A stretch of 64,000 bases of DNA from RH-AL1 sp965277735 (GTDB taxonomy: Bacteria; Pseudomonadota; Alphaproteobacteria; Rhizobiales; Beijerinckiaceae): the NCBI GenBank assembly GCA_965277735.1, contig CBDIDO010000002.1, positions 930,001 through 994,000 of the forward strand, given 5' to 3'. Of the stretch, positions 1 through 8,623 are shown one piece after another. Position 1 is the stretch's first letter. Each line of letters opens with the position of its first letter. Both the position numbers and the translations under genes were made by a program. The notes beneath the pieces are model-generated. The model saw only the letters and a program-made list of their open reading frames with translations. It was not told the DNA's origin and did no database searches.

Positions 1-868
1 ACATCGTGCCCATCCAGATGTCGACGTCGGTCGGCGCGATGCGGCAGAATTCGAAGGAGCCGGCGCCGGTGCGCCCGAGCGGGCCCAGGCCATGGGCGTC
101 GTCGACCATCAGCCAGGCGCCGTGGCGCCGCTTGATGTCGACGAGGGCGGCGAGATCGGCGCAATCGCCGTCCATCGAATAGAGGCCTTCGGCGACGATC
201 AGCACGCGCTCGTATTGGGCGCGGCACGACGACAGAATGCGGTCGAGCGTCTGCGTGTCGTTGTGCGGAAACGAGCGACGGGCGGCCCCGGACAGGTTGG
301 CCCCGAGCACGATGCTGTTGTGGGCGAACGCGTCGTGGATCACGAGATCCCTGGGCCCGAGCAGCGCACCGATCGCCGTGACGTTGGTCGCATGTCCGCT
401 GACGAAAGCGACCGCGTCCTCCTGGCCATAATGCTCGGCCAGCTCGCGCTCGAGCTCGCCGTGAAGCGGGCGCTCGCCAGCGACGAGACGGCTCGCCGAG
501 CAGGACGTCCCGAAGGTCGCAATCGCCTCGCGCGCGGCCTCCTGCACCTCGGGATGACCGTTCAGGCCGAGATAGTCGTACGACGAGAAATTCGTGAAAG
601 GGCGCCCGTCGATCTGGGTCGTCGCGCCCGCCCTGACCTCGTGGACGCGGAAGAACGGATTGGTGAGCCCGATGAGATCGGCCGCCGACCGCTGGACCTT
701 GAGCTCCTGCATGCCGGGCAGCGTCGAGAAATCGGTCATGTGCTCGAAGGGATTGCTGTCGCTCTCGCGCTCGCGGATCGTCTGCCGCTCGGCCTCCATG
801 CGCCGCGCTACGATATCCTGGAGCGCACCACGGCTCGTCTTTTCAAGTCCGGCGCCGGTTCGTTTCAT
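1..868 (-). CDS. Alpha-oxoamine synthase family PLP enzyme (serine palmitoyltransferase-like), 3' end cut by window
   Basis: This fold-type I PLP enzyme belongs to the 8-amino-7-oxononanoate synthase/serine palmitoyltransferase family, which condenses an acyl thioester with an amino acid. Translated from the ATG at 868, it shows NFSSYDYLGLNGHP after an N-terminal extension of about 90 residues, then the family FGTSCSASR and FVSGHATNV segments, and VDDAHGLGPLGRTG with the PLP-contacting Asp and His. The frame leaves the window at WMGTM, just before the expected Ser-Lys that carries PLP, so the catalytic Lys is not visible. A start close to 868 is supported by GAGGG about 11 bases upstream. It diverges from a CDP-alcohol phosphatidyltransferase, which suggests a lipid role. 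Substrate choice cannot be read here; a KBL-type enzyme remains possible. Confidence 0.8.
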   Translation of the reverse strand, partial: MKRTGAGLEKTSRGALQDIVARRMEAERQTIRERESDSNPFEHMTDFSTLPGMQELKVQRSAADLIGLTNPFFRVHEVRAGATTQIDGRPFTNFSSYDYLGLNGHPEVQEAAREAIATFGTSCSASRLVAGERPLHGELERELAEHYGQEDAVAFVSGHATNVTAIGALLGPRDLVIHDAFAHNSIVLGANLSGAARRSFPHNDTQTLDRILSSCRAQYERVLIVAEGLYSMDGDCADLAALVDIKRRHGAWLMVDDAHGLGPLGRTGAGSFEFCRIAPTDVDIWMGTM

Positions 869-1216
869 GCGAGATGAGACCCTCGGTTTGCGTATCGTGT
901 CGCGCGAACCCAATCGCTTGAAAACAAGTCATGACCTTAGCAAGGCAGGGCCTCATCAAATCCCATGCCGTGGGTCGCTTGGCCACTCTCATGGGGTCTA
1001 TGGCTTCCGCGCCACACCTTCGCCAGGACGACCGCGCTGCCGCAAAAAGCCCCGCTTTGTGTCCTCCAACTTGGATAAGTACGAAGACCTTGCCCGGGTC
1101 TGGCGCCCGTTTCGCGCCAGGGGCATCATCTTTGCTGAAGTGAGCCTGGCATTCGTGACAGTGGGGCATTGTCGATGGCGTTGGTGGCGGCGGCGGCTCG
1201 AGACGGTTCAAGGAGC
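869..1216. other. Intergenic region between divergent genes, no convincing gene
   Basis: This stretch of about 350 bases lies between the divergent synthase and phosphatidyltransferase genes and should carry both promoters. Open frames cross it on both strands, but their translations are Arg/Pro-rich with no recognisable domain. I cannot place a promoter with confidence. Confidence 0.5.
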
Positions 1217-1942
1217 ATGACCCGGGTTCAAAAGACCGTATTCACGACCCGCGAGCGGCAGATCCTGAACTGGTTCTGCGCGCGCATGCCGGCTGCGATC
1301 ATGCCCGACCACCTCACCCTCGTCGGTGTGGCAGGCGCGGTCATGGTGTTCGCCGGGTTCCTGCTCAGCAGCGACAGCCGCTGGTGGCTCTGGCTCGCGG
1401 TGGCAGGCTTCGTGGTGCACTGGTTCGGCGACTCGCTCGACGGCAGCCTCGCGCGGTTCCGCCGGATCGAGCGTCCCCTCTACGGCTATTTCCTCGATCA
1501 TACGGTCGATGCGATCTGCAACCTGCTCCTGATGGCGGGGCTCGGCTGCACCCCCTGGGTCCGGATGGACGTCGCCCTGTTCACGCTGATTGGCTACTAC
1601 CTGCTCTGCATGTACGTCTTCATCAACAACCAGGTGTCCGGCGTCTTCCAGCTCTCGTTCATCTGGTTGGGTCCGACGGAGCTTCGGTTCGCCCTGATCG
1701 CCATCAGCATCTGGATGTTCTTCAGCGGCTGGATCGGCTTCAGCATCGAAGGCCAGCGGTTCTCCTATTACGACGTGCTTCTCCTGACGGCGGCCGTTGG
1801 ATTCACGACGGTTTTCCTGCTTCGCGTGCTCTCCGGCATCCGCGAGTTGCGCGAGCGCGGGCCTGACAACACGCCTGCGAACGCCCTGGCGATCCGGCCG
1901 GTTCAGAGCGCCTCGAGGAACTCGGTCAGCCGCGCGAAATAG
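1217..1942 (+). CDS. CDP-alcohol phosphatidyltransferase family membrane protein
   Basis: This integral membrane enzyme transfers a phospho-alcohol from a CDP-linked donor to an alcohol acceptor in phospholipid-type synthesis. The family signature is complete at about residues 75-101: D-x2-DG-x2-AR-x9-G-x3-D-x3-D, seen as DSLDGSLAR, then GYFLD and the final Asp of HTVD. Hydrophobic helices precede and follow it (for example around 33-65, 110-140 and 150-175). The ATG at 1217 gives a family-like N-terminus, but its AAGGAG lies only one base upstream; an in-frame ATG at 1175 is the alternative. The 3' end overlaps the convergent glycosyltransferase by 40 bases. Its divergent position next to an SPT-like gene hints at sphingolipid or other head-group chemistry, which is inference. 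Confidence 0.85.
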   Translation: MTRVQKTVFTTRERQILNWFCARMPAAIMPDHLTLVGVAGAVMVFAGFLLSSDSRWWLWLAVAGFVVHWFGDSLDGSLARFRRIERPLYGYFLDHTVDAICNLLLMAGLGCTPWVRMDVALFTLIGYYLLCMYVFINNQVSGVFQLSFIWLGPTELRFALIAISIWMFFSGWIGFSIEGQRFSYYDVLLLTAAVGFTTVFLLRVLSGIRELRERGPDNTPANALAIRPVQSASRNSVSRAK

Positions 1943-3198
1943 GTCGTCCACGTCTCCGGCAACAGGCGCTCGCCCGGCGCGGGCTCCGTGCCCGGCCTCG
2001 GATGTCGCGACAGCTGCGCGATCGTCTCGAGCCAGGCCTCGCCATCGAGCGGCGACAGGCGGGTGAGCAGCGGATGCTCGATCCACCGGAACACGGGGAT
2101 GTCGGCCGCGATCACGGGCGCCCCCGCCGCCAAGGCCTCATGCACAGGCAGACCGTAGCCCTCCCCGAAGGTCGGCATCAAAACCGCCTGGGCGTTGTCG
2201 ATCAGCCGCTTGAGACCGGGCGAGGACAGACCCGACACCTCCATCACATGCGCCGCCAAGGGTGGCGAGCGGTCGACGAGATCGATGATCGGGTCGTAGT
2301 GCCAGCCGCGCGTGCCGACGAGCAGGAGCTTCGGCGCCGCGCCGCCGAGCCGGGCGACCAGCGCCCGCCAAGCCGCGAGGATCATGAGATGGTTCTTGCG
2401 CGGCTCGAGCGTCGAGCAGAGCACGAAATAGGGACGGCCGGCGAGCGCGGGATCGAGCTCCCGCGGCGTGGCGAAGATCGGTGCGATGGGGGTCGGTGCG
2501 ACGAAGACCGGCACGTAGTGGCGCCCGAGCTTGCCCATGTGCTCGCGCAGGTCGTCGGCCACGGTCGGCGTGGTCACGATGCCGGCCGCCGCAAAACGCG
2601 CGAAGTTCTCCAGCCGCGCGCGGTGCCGCGGCAGCTCGCCTGTCCGAAAATATTCCGGCATCAGCACCGGCAGCAGATCGTGGATGAAGAAGGCGGCCGA
2701 GACATCGCGCCGCGCCTCGAGCCACTCGAACGAGCCCGCGACCCAGAGCGGAAACTGGCTGGAATTGATGTAGACGCTGTGCGGCGGCAGGTGCGCACGC
2801 GGCGTCCGCGTCACCGGGGCCCCGTGGCGGCCGAGCCAGGACGCGATGCCGGTCGGACTGAGCGGGGGCAGGCGCCGCGGAGGGCGTGATGGTCGCAGCG
2901 TGGGCGACGCGGCGCCGTGCGACAGCCAGGCCACCACCCGGCCGTAGGCGGCATCTGCGCCGAGATCGCGTCGCGCCTCGCCCCAGTGCGCGGCGATCGC
3001 GTCGACCGCCTCCGCCGCCGCCGGACCCGACATCAGCCGCGCGCCGAAGCCGGTCGCGGTGGCGCCGTAGGTCAAAGCGGGATCGCCGGCGAGGAAATGG
3101 CGCGCCAGCGCGTGGTCGATACGGTCGATGCCGTTCGGCGTCGCGTTGAGGATTCGCGTCAGCAGCCGCGTGACATCATAGCAAACAGGGCGCCCCAT
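1903..3198 (-). CDS. Glycosyltransferase family 4 (group 1)
   Basis: This GT-B fold glycosyltransferase of 431 residues is probably a retaining GT4 enzyme using a nucleotide sugar. The C-terminal domain shows STLEPRKNH at about 240-250, which begins the nucleotide-sugar domain, and FGEGYGLPVHEALAAGAP near 345-360, the E-x7-E type donor-binding motif. The N-terminal half contains SSQFPLW and IHDLLPVL as in the acceptor domain of mannosyl/rhamnosyltransferase-like proteins. There is no signal peptide, so the enzyme should be cytoplasmic or membrane-associated. It converges on the phosphatidyltransferase gene and may belong to the same envelope glycolipid or polysaccharide work, though the sugar and acceptor cannot be inferred. 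Confidence 0.85.
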   Translation of the reverse strand: MGRPVCYDVTRLLTRILNATPNGIDRIDHALARHFLAGDPALTYGATATGFGARLMSGPAAAEAVDAIAAHWGEARRDLGADAAYGRVVAWLSHGAASPTLRPSRPPRRLPPLSPTGIASWLGRHGAPVTRTPRAHLPPHSVYINSSQFPLWVAGSFEWLEARRDVSAAFFIHDLLPVLMPEYFRTGELPRHRARLENFARFAAAGIVTTPTVADDLREHMGKLGRHYVPVFVAPTPIAPIFATPRELDPALAGRPYFVLCSTLEPRKNHLMILAAWRALVARLGGAAPKLLLVGTRGWHYDPIIDLVDRSPPLAAHVMEVSGLSSPGLKRLIDNAQAVLMPTFGEGYGLPVHEALAAGAPVIAADIPVFRWIEHPLLTRLSPLDGEAWLETIAQLSRHPRPGTEPAPGERLLPETWTTYFARLTEFLEAL

Positions 3199-3243
3199 GG
3201 ACGCCCTGCTAGCAAATCGACCGTGTGAGCGACAGGCGCGATA

Positions 3244-3711
3244 TTACGGCGTGTCGGGAAGCTCGGGCGAATACGACGGCTGGTAGTTCGCCGGCGGATG
3301 CGACGGCGTCGGGTTGAAGTAGAAATTCTGCGGCAGCAGCTCGTTCGCGATGTCGACGCGACCGTTCGGCTCCGTCGAGAACTCGACCGTCGGAAAGCTG
3401 CGGCCCGGCACGTAGGGCTGGCCCGGCAGAGCATCGCGGCCGAAATCGTCCGGACGCTGCGTCTGGATCGGCTGCTGGATGAACTCGCCGGTGTTGGCGG
3501 TCATGTACTTGCTGCCGGTGCCGCGCGGCGCGACAGGCCCGGGATCGAGCCAGCTGCGGCGGTTGACCGTCAGCGGGATGGAATTGATGTCACCGGAGTC
3601 GTCGACCGTCGTGACGGCCGGGGCGCGATGCTTCGGACGCGCGGACGCCCCCGCTGAGAATGCCGAGACCGCGAGCGCGGCCGTCAGCACAGAAACGATG
3701 GTCTTGTTCAT
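3244..3711 (-). CDS. Exported protein of unknown function
   Basis: This is a 155-residue protein with a clear Sec signal peptide: MNKT, a hydrophobic stretch to about residue 22, and an Ala-rich cleavage site near GASA-RPK. The mature part is rich in Pro, Asn, Thr and Tyr with no recognised domain, ending in a Pro/Ser/Tyr-rich tail. The ATG at 3711 is chosen because GGAGGGG lies about 6 bases upstream and the signal peptide begins there; a longer frame upstream lacks these. It is probably periplasmic or surface-exposed. Function is unknown. Confidence 0.65.
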   Translation of the reverse strand: MNKTIVSVLTAALAVSAFSAGASARPKHRAPAVTTVDDSGDINSIPLTVNRRSWLDPGPVAPRGTGSKYMTANTGEFIQQPIQTQRPDDFGRDALPGQPYVPGRSFPTVEFSTEPNGRVDIANELLPQNFYFNPTPSHPPANYQPSYSPELPDTP

Positions 3712-3778
3712 GGTTATCCCCTCCGTCGTCATCTCAACGAGCGGCATCTGACTTTAGTTCATGTCGCGGATTCGCCAC

Positions 3779-4588
3779 CTAAAATCCCGTTGATCGACGC
3801 ATTTTCTTGGCGGCCGTGACTCGTTTGTCGTCGAGCCAGGCCGCGTGCACGCCGTCGGGACCGAGCCGCATGCCGCTGCAGGCCGGGTTGCGGCGCAGCT
3901 CGGCGGCGACGAAGAGGTCGACGAGCGCGGAATCCTCGCCGGCCGAGACGAGGTCGAGCCGGTCGATCAGGCAGGCGAGGTCGCCGCGCACCGTGCCGCA
4001 GGCGACGCCGTCGATCGCCAGCGCAGGGGCCGCGAGCGCCAGGTGGAAGCCGTCGCAGGCGGCAGAGCGCCCCGGGACCCGCAGGGTCGCGGTCTCGAAC
4101 CGGCCGAACCGCGTCGTCAGCGCGCCGCGCCGCGTGCCGAGCATCGGGACAAACCCGTGCCGCGCGGCCAGTCGCGACAGGCCATCGTCGAGCCCGGGCC
4201 GCGCGTCAGGCGTCGCGCCGCGAACGAGGGCGAGGCGCAGCATCGGCGCGTCGCCCGCTGCCGTCCCGTAGGCGAGCGTGTCTTCGCGCGTGTCGCCCGC
4301 CACGAGACGACGAGCCGAGTAGGCGAGGCTGTCCGGCCGGAACTGCTGCGGCGCCTCGAGGCTGAAGATCTCGACCGGCTTGAGGATTTCGAGCCAGCGC
4401 GGCGGGGCTGGACTCGCCGGCACGGCCGGTGCGGTCACAGCGACGGGGACCTCCGGCGTGGCGCGGCTCCAGGCAACGCCGGCCACGGCGAACGCGCAGG
4501 CCGCGCCAAGGGCGCAAAGCAGGGCCACCATCAGAGAGCCCGAACCAGCGCGCGGCACAGGCCACGCTCGCGCGGCGACGTCACTCAT
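3779..4588 (-). CDS. Membrane-anchored protein of unknown function
   Basis: This 269-residue protein has one N-terminal transmembrane segment (about residues 18-40, Leu/Ala-rich) followed by an Ala/Pro-rich linker and a soluble domain of about 200 residues, presumably periplasmic. The soluble part contains several Cys (around CDGF, VACG, DLACL and PACSG) that could form disulfides. A GGGGGATTC run directly upstream of the ATG at 4588 supports the start. I do not recognise a family. It is followed on the same strand by the exported protein at 3244-3711, from which it is separated by 67 bases. Confidence 0.65.
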   Translation of the reverse strand: MSDVAARAWPVPRAGSGSLMVALLCALGAACAFAVAGVAWSRATPEVPVAVTAPAVPASPAPPRWLEILKPVEIFSLEAPQQFRPDSLAYSARRLVAGDTREDTLAYGTAAGDAPMLRLALVRGATPDARPGLDDGLSRLAARHGFVPMLGTRRGALTTRFGRFETATLRVPGRSAACDGFHLALAAPALAIDGVACGTVRGDLACLIDRLDLVSAGEDSALVDLFVAAELRRNPACSGMRLGPDGVHAAWLDDKRVTAAKKMRRSTGF

Positions 4589-4756
4589 GAATCCCCCAAC
4601 CCGCCCGCCGGATGCGGCAGGGAGCAGGATGTGCCTTTGGGCTTGAGTCGTCCGTTACCGGCGCGCTAGGACATCGAAACAGCGTCAAGAACGTCTTTAG
4701 GTCGGGCCGCCGCGCAACGGCGCAGCAAACGGACGACCGTTTCGGAGAACCAATCG

Positions 4757-5791
4757 ATGGGTTTCAAGGTCGCCGTCGTCGGCGCCACGGGCAACGTGGG
4801 CCGCGAGATGCTCGATATCCTGGCCGAGCGCCGCTTTCCGGCTGACGAAGTCGTCGCGCTCGCCTCGATCCGCTCGCTCAACACCGAGGTCTCGTTCGGC
4901 GACAAGACGCTGAAGTGCAAGGCGCTCGAGAACTACGACTTCACCGGCACCGATATCTGCCTGATGTCGGCCGGCGGTGCCGTGTCCAAGGAATGGTCGC
5001 CGAAGATCGCCGCGGCGGGCGCCGTCGTCATCGACAATTCCTCGACCTGGCGGATGGACCCGGACGTGCCGCTGGTCGTGCCGGAGGTCAACGCGCACGC
5101 GCTCGACGGCTTCGCCAAGAAGAACATCGTCGCCAACCCGAACTGCTCGACCGCCCAGCTCGTCGTCGCGCTGAAGCCGCTGCACGATCACGCCAAGATC
5201 ACCCGCGTCGTGGTGTCGACCTACCAGTCGGTCTCCGGCGCCGGGAAGGAGGGGATGGACGAGTTGTTCGCGCAGACCCGCGCGATCTTCGTCTCCGACC
5301 CCGTCTCGACCCACAAGTTCCCGAAGCGGATCGCCTTCAACGTCATCCCCGAGATCGACGTCTTCATGGAGGACGGCTTCACCAAGGAAGAGTGGAAGAT
5401 GGTCGTCGAGACCAAGAAGATCCTCGACCCGAAGATCAAGCTGACCGCGACCTGCGTGCGCGTGCCGGTCTTCATCGGCCATTCGGAGGCGGTCAACATC
5501 GAGTTCGAGAACCCGATCTCGGCCGACGAGGCGCGCGATATCCTGCGCGAGGCGCCGGGCTGCCTCGTTATCGATAAGCGCGAGACGGGCGGCTACATCA
5601 CCCCGCACGAGGCGGCGGGCGAGGACGCGACCTACATCTCGCGCATCCGCGAGGACCCCACGGTCGACAACGGTCTCGTGCTCTGGTGCGTGTCGGACAA
5701 CCTGCGCAAGGGCGCCGCCTTGAACGCGATCCAGATCGCCGAGGCGATGGTCAACCGCAAGCTGATCGTGGCGAAGCCCAAGGCGGCCTAG
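4757..5791 (+). CDS. asd: Aspartate-semialdehyde dehydrogenase
   Basis: Converts L-aspartyl-4-phosphate to aspartate semialdehyde with NADPH, at the branch to lysine/diaminopimelate, threonine and methionine. The 344-residue protein starts with a Rossmann motif (VVGATGNVG, residues 7-15). The catalytic Cys lies in NPNCSTAQ (Cys130), and STWRMDPDVPLVVPEVN and the HSEAVNIEF region are family-typical. Length is normal. The gene stands alone, with convergent TadG-like genes downstream and a GC-rich hairpin between them. Confidence 0.97.
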   Translation: MGFKVAVVGATGNVGREMLDILAERRFPADEVVALASIRSLNTEVSFGDKTLKCKALENYDFTGTDICLMSAGGAVSKEWSPKIAAAGAVVIDNSSTWRMDPDVPLVVPEVNAHALDGFAKKNIVANPNCSTAQLVVALKPLHDHAKITRVVVSTYQSVSGAGKEGMDELFAQTRAIFVSDPVSTHKFPKRIAFNVIPEIDVFMEDGFTKEEWKMVVETKKILDPKIKLTATCVRVPVFIGHSEAVNIEFENPISADEARDILREAPGCLVIDKRETGGYITPHEAAGEDATYISRIREDPTVDNGLVLWCVSDNLRKGAALNAIQIAEAMVNRKLIVAKPKAA

Positions 5792-5798
5792 CAATCTC

Positions 5799-5825
5799 GG
5801 GGCGGCGCGACTTTCGCGGCGCCCC
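5799..5825. terminator. GC-rich hairpin between convergent asd and tadG-like genes
   Basis: An imperfect inverted repeat begins GGGGCGGCGCG and ends CGCGGCGCCCC around a short ACTTT loop, directly after the asd stop codon and before the end of the convergent TadG-like gene. Its position suits a bidirectional terminator, although there is no strong T-run. Confidence 0.45.
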
Positions 5826-5838
5826 CCAGCGGACATGC

Positions 5839-7362
5839 TTATTGAGTCAGGTGCGACACCTGGACAGCCTGCTGGAACATGTTCTGCAGGGCAGTATTGA
5901 TGTCGGCAGGCGTATTCGCTTGCGTATAAAAGCCGGGCGATGCGCAACTCTGGAGGGCACCGGGAATACTGGAAAGCGCGTTGTCCGCGGCGATTGTCTC
6001 GGCTTGGTTCTGGGAGCCTACAGTTAGGTAGGTATACGGAATGTACAGGACGGAAATCGTCACGCCGGCGGACTTCAAGGCCGTACATTTTGAAGAGTTC
6101 ATATAGGCCGGCGAGGAGCCGTCCCACTGGGCGCTGGTGTACCCAGCAAATGTCGAAGGGCTCCCTGGATAATAATAGGTGCCGTTGCTGTTCCAAGCGT
6201 AATGTTGCGAGTTCTGCATCCCATCCGTGATCAAAAATACGAAAGGACGCGACGTTGCCGCAGTGGCTCCAGTACCAAAATTGATTATATTCGACTGCAC
6301 GGCGCTGAAGATTGATTCAAAGTGGGTGCCGCCGCTGCCCGTTCCTGTGCTCGGATTGTTGCCGGTGTACAGCTGCGTGGTGCCCGTATCGAGAAGCGAT
6401 GTGAAGATCGCGGGGTTGCTCGTCTGATAGTAGGGCGTGGTCGATGTCGGAATGCATCCAGCGGAGTTCCACAGCGCGTTGGAATAGGGCGACGTGACCG
6501 TCGGTGCTGGGTCGGCGTAGCTGGCATTCGCAAGCGTGGCCATCTGATCAATGAACGGAAAGATTCCGACACGGTATTGGTGCTGTACTAACGGCGTCGA
6601 CGCCAGGATCAAAAGACTGCAAACGGCACTGTTGACGGCTCCGGAGCGGAGCTGAATGTTGTTGTTGAGTGCATAATTATATCCGGAAGTCTGGCCGGGA
6701 AAGTGGCAAGCAAATTGGCAGCCACCGTTGGCAGCAGCCAGAGTCGATTGTCCGGACGAGGTCGCCGGAAGTCCCATCGATCCGGAGACGTCGACCAGGA
6801 GGTAGAAGTCGATATAGCTCGGAATCTGCGCTGACGCGCTGGACGATCCCAGCACACTCATCGTCTTCTGGCCGAAGATCTGGCCGAAATTGTTCTGCGT
6901 CGTCGTGCGATAATAGACCTTGCTCGTAAAGGTCTGCCCGCTTTGCGTCAGGTAGATACAGGCGGTCGCCTGCCCACAGGTGTTGGTGGCCGGCGCGGCC
7001 GAATTCGCCGTGACCGGTGCCGGCACCGTCGAGAACGGCAGGTTGCCCGTGTTGACGGTGAACGAACGTGACGCGAGGTTCAGTCCTTGGGCGATCGCGT
7101 CCGCGGTGAGGTTGGTGTCGGTCGGATTGGCCGCGACATAGGCCTTGGCTGTCGCGACGGCCGCGAGCGCGGCGGCGTCTGCGGAATTGTCGAGCTTGCT
7201 CTTGGTCGACAGCGCTATGCCATAGTCGGTGCCGAGGCCGACCAGGCCGACCATCGGGATCATGGCGAACGCGACGATGATCGCCACGTTGCCACGCTCT
7301 CCGCGGCGGAACGCCTGGACCTGATGGACGAGCCCTCTGGCCCCACGCAGCAAGCCTAGCAT
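5839..7362 (-). CDS. TadG-like pilus assembly protein with von Willebrand A domain
   Basis: This 507-residue protein resembles TadG of Flp-type pilus systems. Residues about 20-70 match the TadG/TadE N-terminal region: RRGERGNVAIIVAFAM followed by a transmembrane helix and DNSADAAALAA. A von Willebrand A-like domain follows, with the metal-site motif DVSGSM near residue 190 and a later LITDGMQNS. It should be inserted in the inner membrane with the bulk of the protein outside. It is the last of three tightly packed minus-strand genes; its ATG overlaps the end of the preceding TadE-like gene. Its GC content is visibly lower than that of flanking genes. The ATPase and secretin genes of a Tad system are not in this window. 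Confidence 0.85.
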   Translation of the reverse strand: MLGLLRGARGLVHQVQAFRRGERGNVAIIVAFAMIPMVGLVGLGTDYGIALSTKSKLDNSADAAALAAVATAKAYVAANPTDTNLTADAIAQGLNLASRSFTVNTGNLPFSTVPAPVTANSAAPATNTCGQATACIYLTQSGQTFTSKVYYRTTTQNNFGQIFGQKTMSVLGSSSASAQIPSYIDFYLLVDVSGSMGLPATSSGQSTLAAANGGCQFACHFPGQTSGYNYALNNNIQLRSGAVNSAVCSLLILASTPLVQHQYRVGIFPFIDQMATLANASYADPAPTVTSPYSNALWNSAGCIPTSTTPYYQTSNPAIFTSLLDTGTTQLYTGNNPSTGTGSGGTHFESIFSAVQSNIINFGTGATAATSRPFVFLITDGMQNSQHYAWNSNGTYYYPGSPSTFAGYTSAQWDGSSPAYMNSSKCTALKSAGVTISVLYIPYTYLTVGSQNQAETIAADNALSSIPGALQSCASPGFYTQANTPADINTALQNMFQQAVQVSHLTQ

Positions 7363-8054
7363 TTCGAGACGATCCCATCACTGTTGGTCGTATTGTAGTC
7401 GATGAGGGTGGCGTAGCGCGGCTGTACATAGACCGAGCGCGCGATGCGCATCGCCGGCATCAAGTTCCCCGCGAAGGCAGGGTGATAGGTGAAGACGATG
7501 TCGATGACGATCACGGAGCCCGGCCCGAAGATCGATTTCGGCAACGCGAGTTTGTTTGGCGCCGCCGTATCGTTCATCGCCAGTTGCGGGATCAGACAGG
7601 CCCGGTAGTTCGGGCCTGTCGTGCCGCTGCTGGTCCAGACGACGTTCGCGAGATAGCACGTGCCCTGGTCACCACCGACCGCGCACGTCTTGTTTGCGAT
7701 CGGCGTGAATTGGACGCTGGCATAGTCGATGTAGATGTCCTGCCACCAGGGTACGCCCTGCCGTTTCGCGTCGGACATCAGGTAGGGGAAGACGACAAGG
7801 CCCGAGTCGTAGCTGAAATGGATATCCTGATAGTTCACCGTCGCGGTGCTGGAGCCCTGCGGGGGCACCGCCTGCGAGATCATCTGGCTGATGGAAGACG
7901 CAAGCATCTCCACTTTGCGGACCGCGTTCACGTAGGAGATGACCTGGACGCCCAGCATCGCCAGTACCATGAGCACCGGCATCGCGAAGGCGAACTCGAC
8001 CGCCACGGTTCCGCGGATCGCGCTCGCGAAGCGCTGGGTGGGCAATCGCCGCAT
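7356..8054 (-). CDS. TadE-like pseudopilin family protein
   Basis: This 232-residue protein opens with the TadE/TadF signature, IRGTVAVEFAFAMPVLM at about residues 12-28, in which the Gly-x4-Glu segment leads into one transmembrane helix. The remainder is an extracytoplasmic domain with Cys pairs (NKTCAVGG, GTCYLA). The start codon shares an A with the stop of the upstream TadE-like gene (TGATG), so the two are translationally coupled. It probably forms minor pilins or an envelope assembly with the neighbouring TadG-like protein. Confidence 0.85.
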   Translation of the reverse strand: MRRLPTQRFASAIRGTVAVEFAFAMPVLMVLAMLGVQVISYVNAVRKVEMLASSISQMISQAVPPQGSSTATVNYQDIHFSYDSGLVVFPYLMSDAKRQGVPWWQDIYIDYASVQFTPIANKTCAVGGDQGTCYLANVVWTSSGTTGPNYRACLIPQLAMNDTAAPNKLALPKSIFGPGSVIVIDIVFTYHPAFAGNLMPAMRIARSVYVQPRYATLIDYNTTNSDGIVSKC

Positions 8055-8623
8055 CAATATTGCTCGTTTCGGAAGGCCGCCGTCGAGACGGTGAGATAGG
8101 CGGACGCGCCCTGGTAGGTCGCCCCGCCGAGATACGGCGCGAGGAGAGCCGGGATGAAGGTGATCGGATAGACGACCTGGACGTAGACGTAATTGCCCTG
8201 CGCGCCGGGCGTGAACTGCGCCGAACCGTTGGACAAGGACGGAATGAGCAGGCCGGTCTGGCTTGCATTGACGAACGGATAATAGCCGCCGGGTTGGGCG
8301 GCCTCGCTGGTCGTCTGCACGTTGACGATGACGTTGCTGCACGAGAAGGTCCCCGGCAGATAGGAACAGACCAAGGTCTGAAAGCCCGACTGGGACATGC
8401 CGGATGTCTGGACGGAGCCGATCATGATCTGCCGCGCGGCTTTATTCGTCGCGTAGTCCAATGCTTGATTGTAGTAGAGGATGACCGCGACCAGCATGAT
8501 GAAGAGGATGGCTGGGATGAGGATCGCCGACACCAGCGCGAACTCGACCGCGGTAGAACCCCGACGACAGACCGTAAGCCGCAGCAAGCGCGACCGGAAC
8601 TCGCCAGCGACGACGACAGCCAT
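8054..8623 (-). CDS. TadE-like pseudopilin family protein
   Basis: First gene of the three-gene TadE/TadE/TadG cluster, 189 residues from the ATG at 8623. The TadE motif CRRGSTAVEFALVSAIL lies near residues 19-35 and runs into a transmembrane helix; the rest is an exported domain with two Cys (LVCSYL, FSCSN). An in-frame GTG at 8680 would add 19 residues without a signal or membrane segment, so I prefer the ATG, although no strong ribosome binding site is visible. The role is inferred from family membership and context. Confidence 0.8.
   Translation of the reverse strand: MAVVVAGEFRSRLLRLTVCRRGSTAVEFALVSAILIPAILFIMLVAVILYYNQALDYATNKAARQIMIGSVQTSGMSQSGFQTLVCSYLPGTFSCSNVIVNVQTTSEAAQPGGYYPFVNASQTGLLIPSLSNGSAQFTPGAQGNYVYVQVVYPITFIPALLAPYLGGATYQGASAYLTVSTAAFRNEQY

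Noticed and set aside
843..1211. Minus-strand open frame of about 120 codons with a CHECQ motif upstream of the SPT-like gene
   Set aside because: It overlaps the start of the real gene in another frame, has no ribosome binding site and no recognisable domain.
4697..6196. Long minus-strand open frame opposite asd
   Set aside because: Asd on the plus strand is unambiguous; the antisense translation is Asp/Arg/His-rich without domains.
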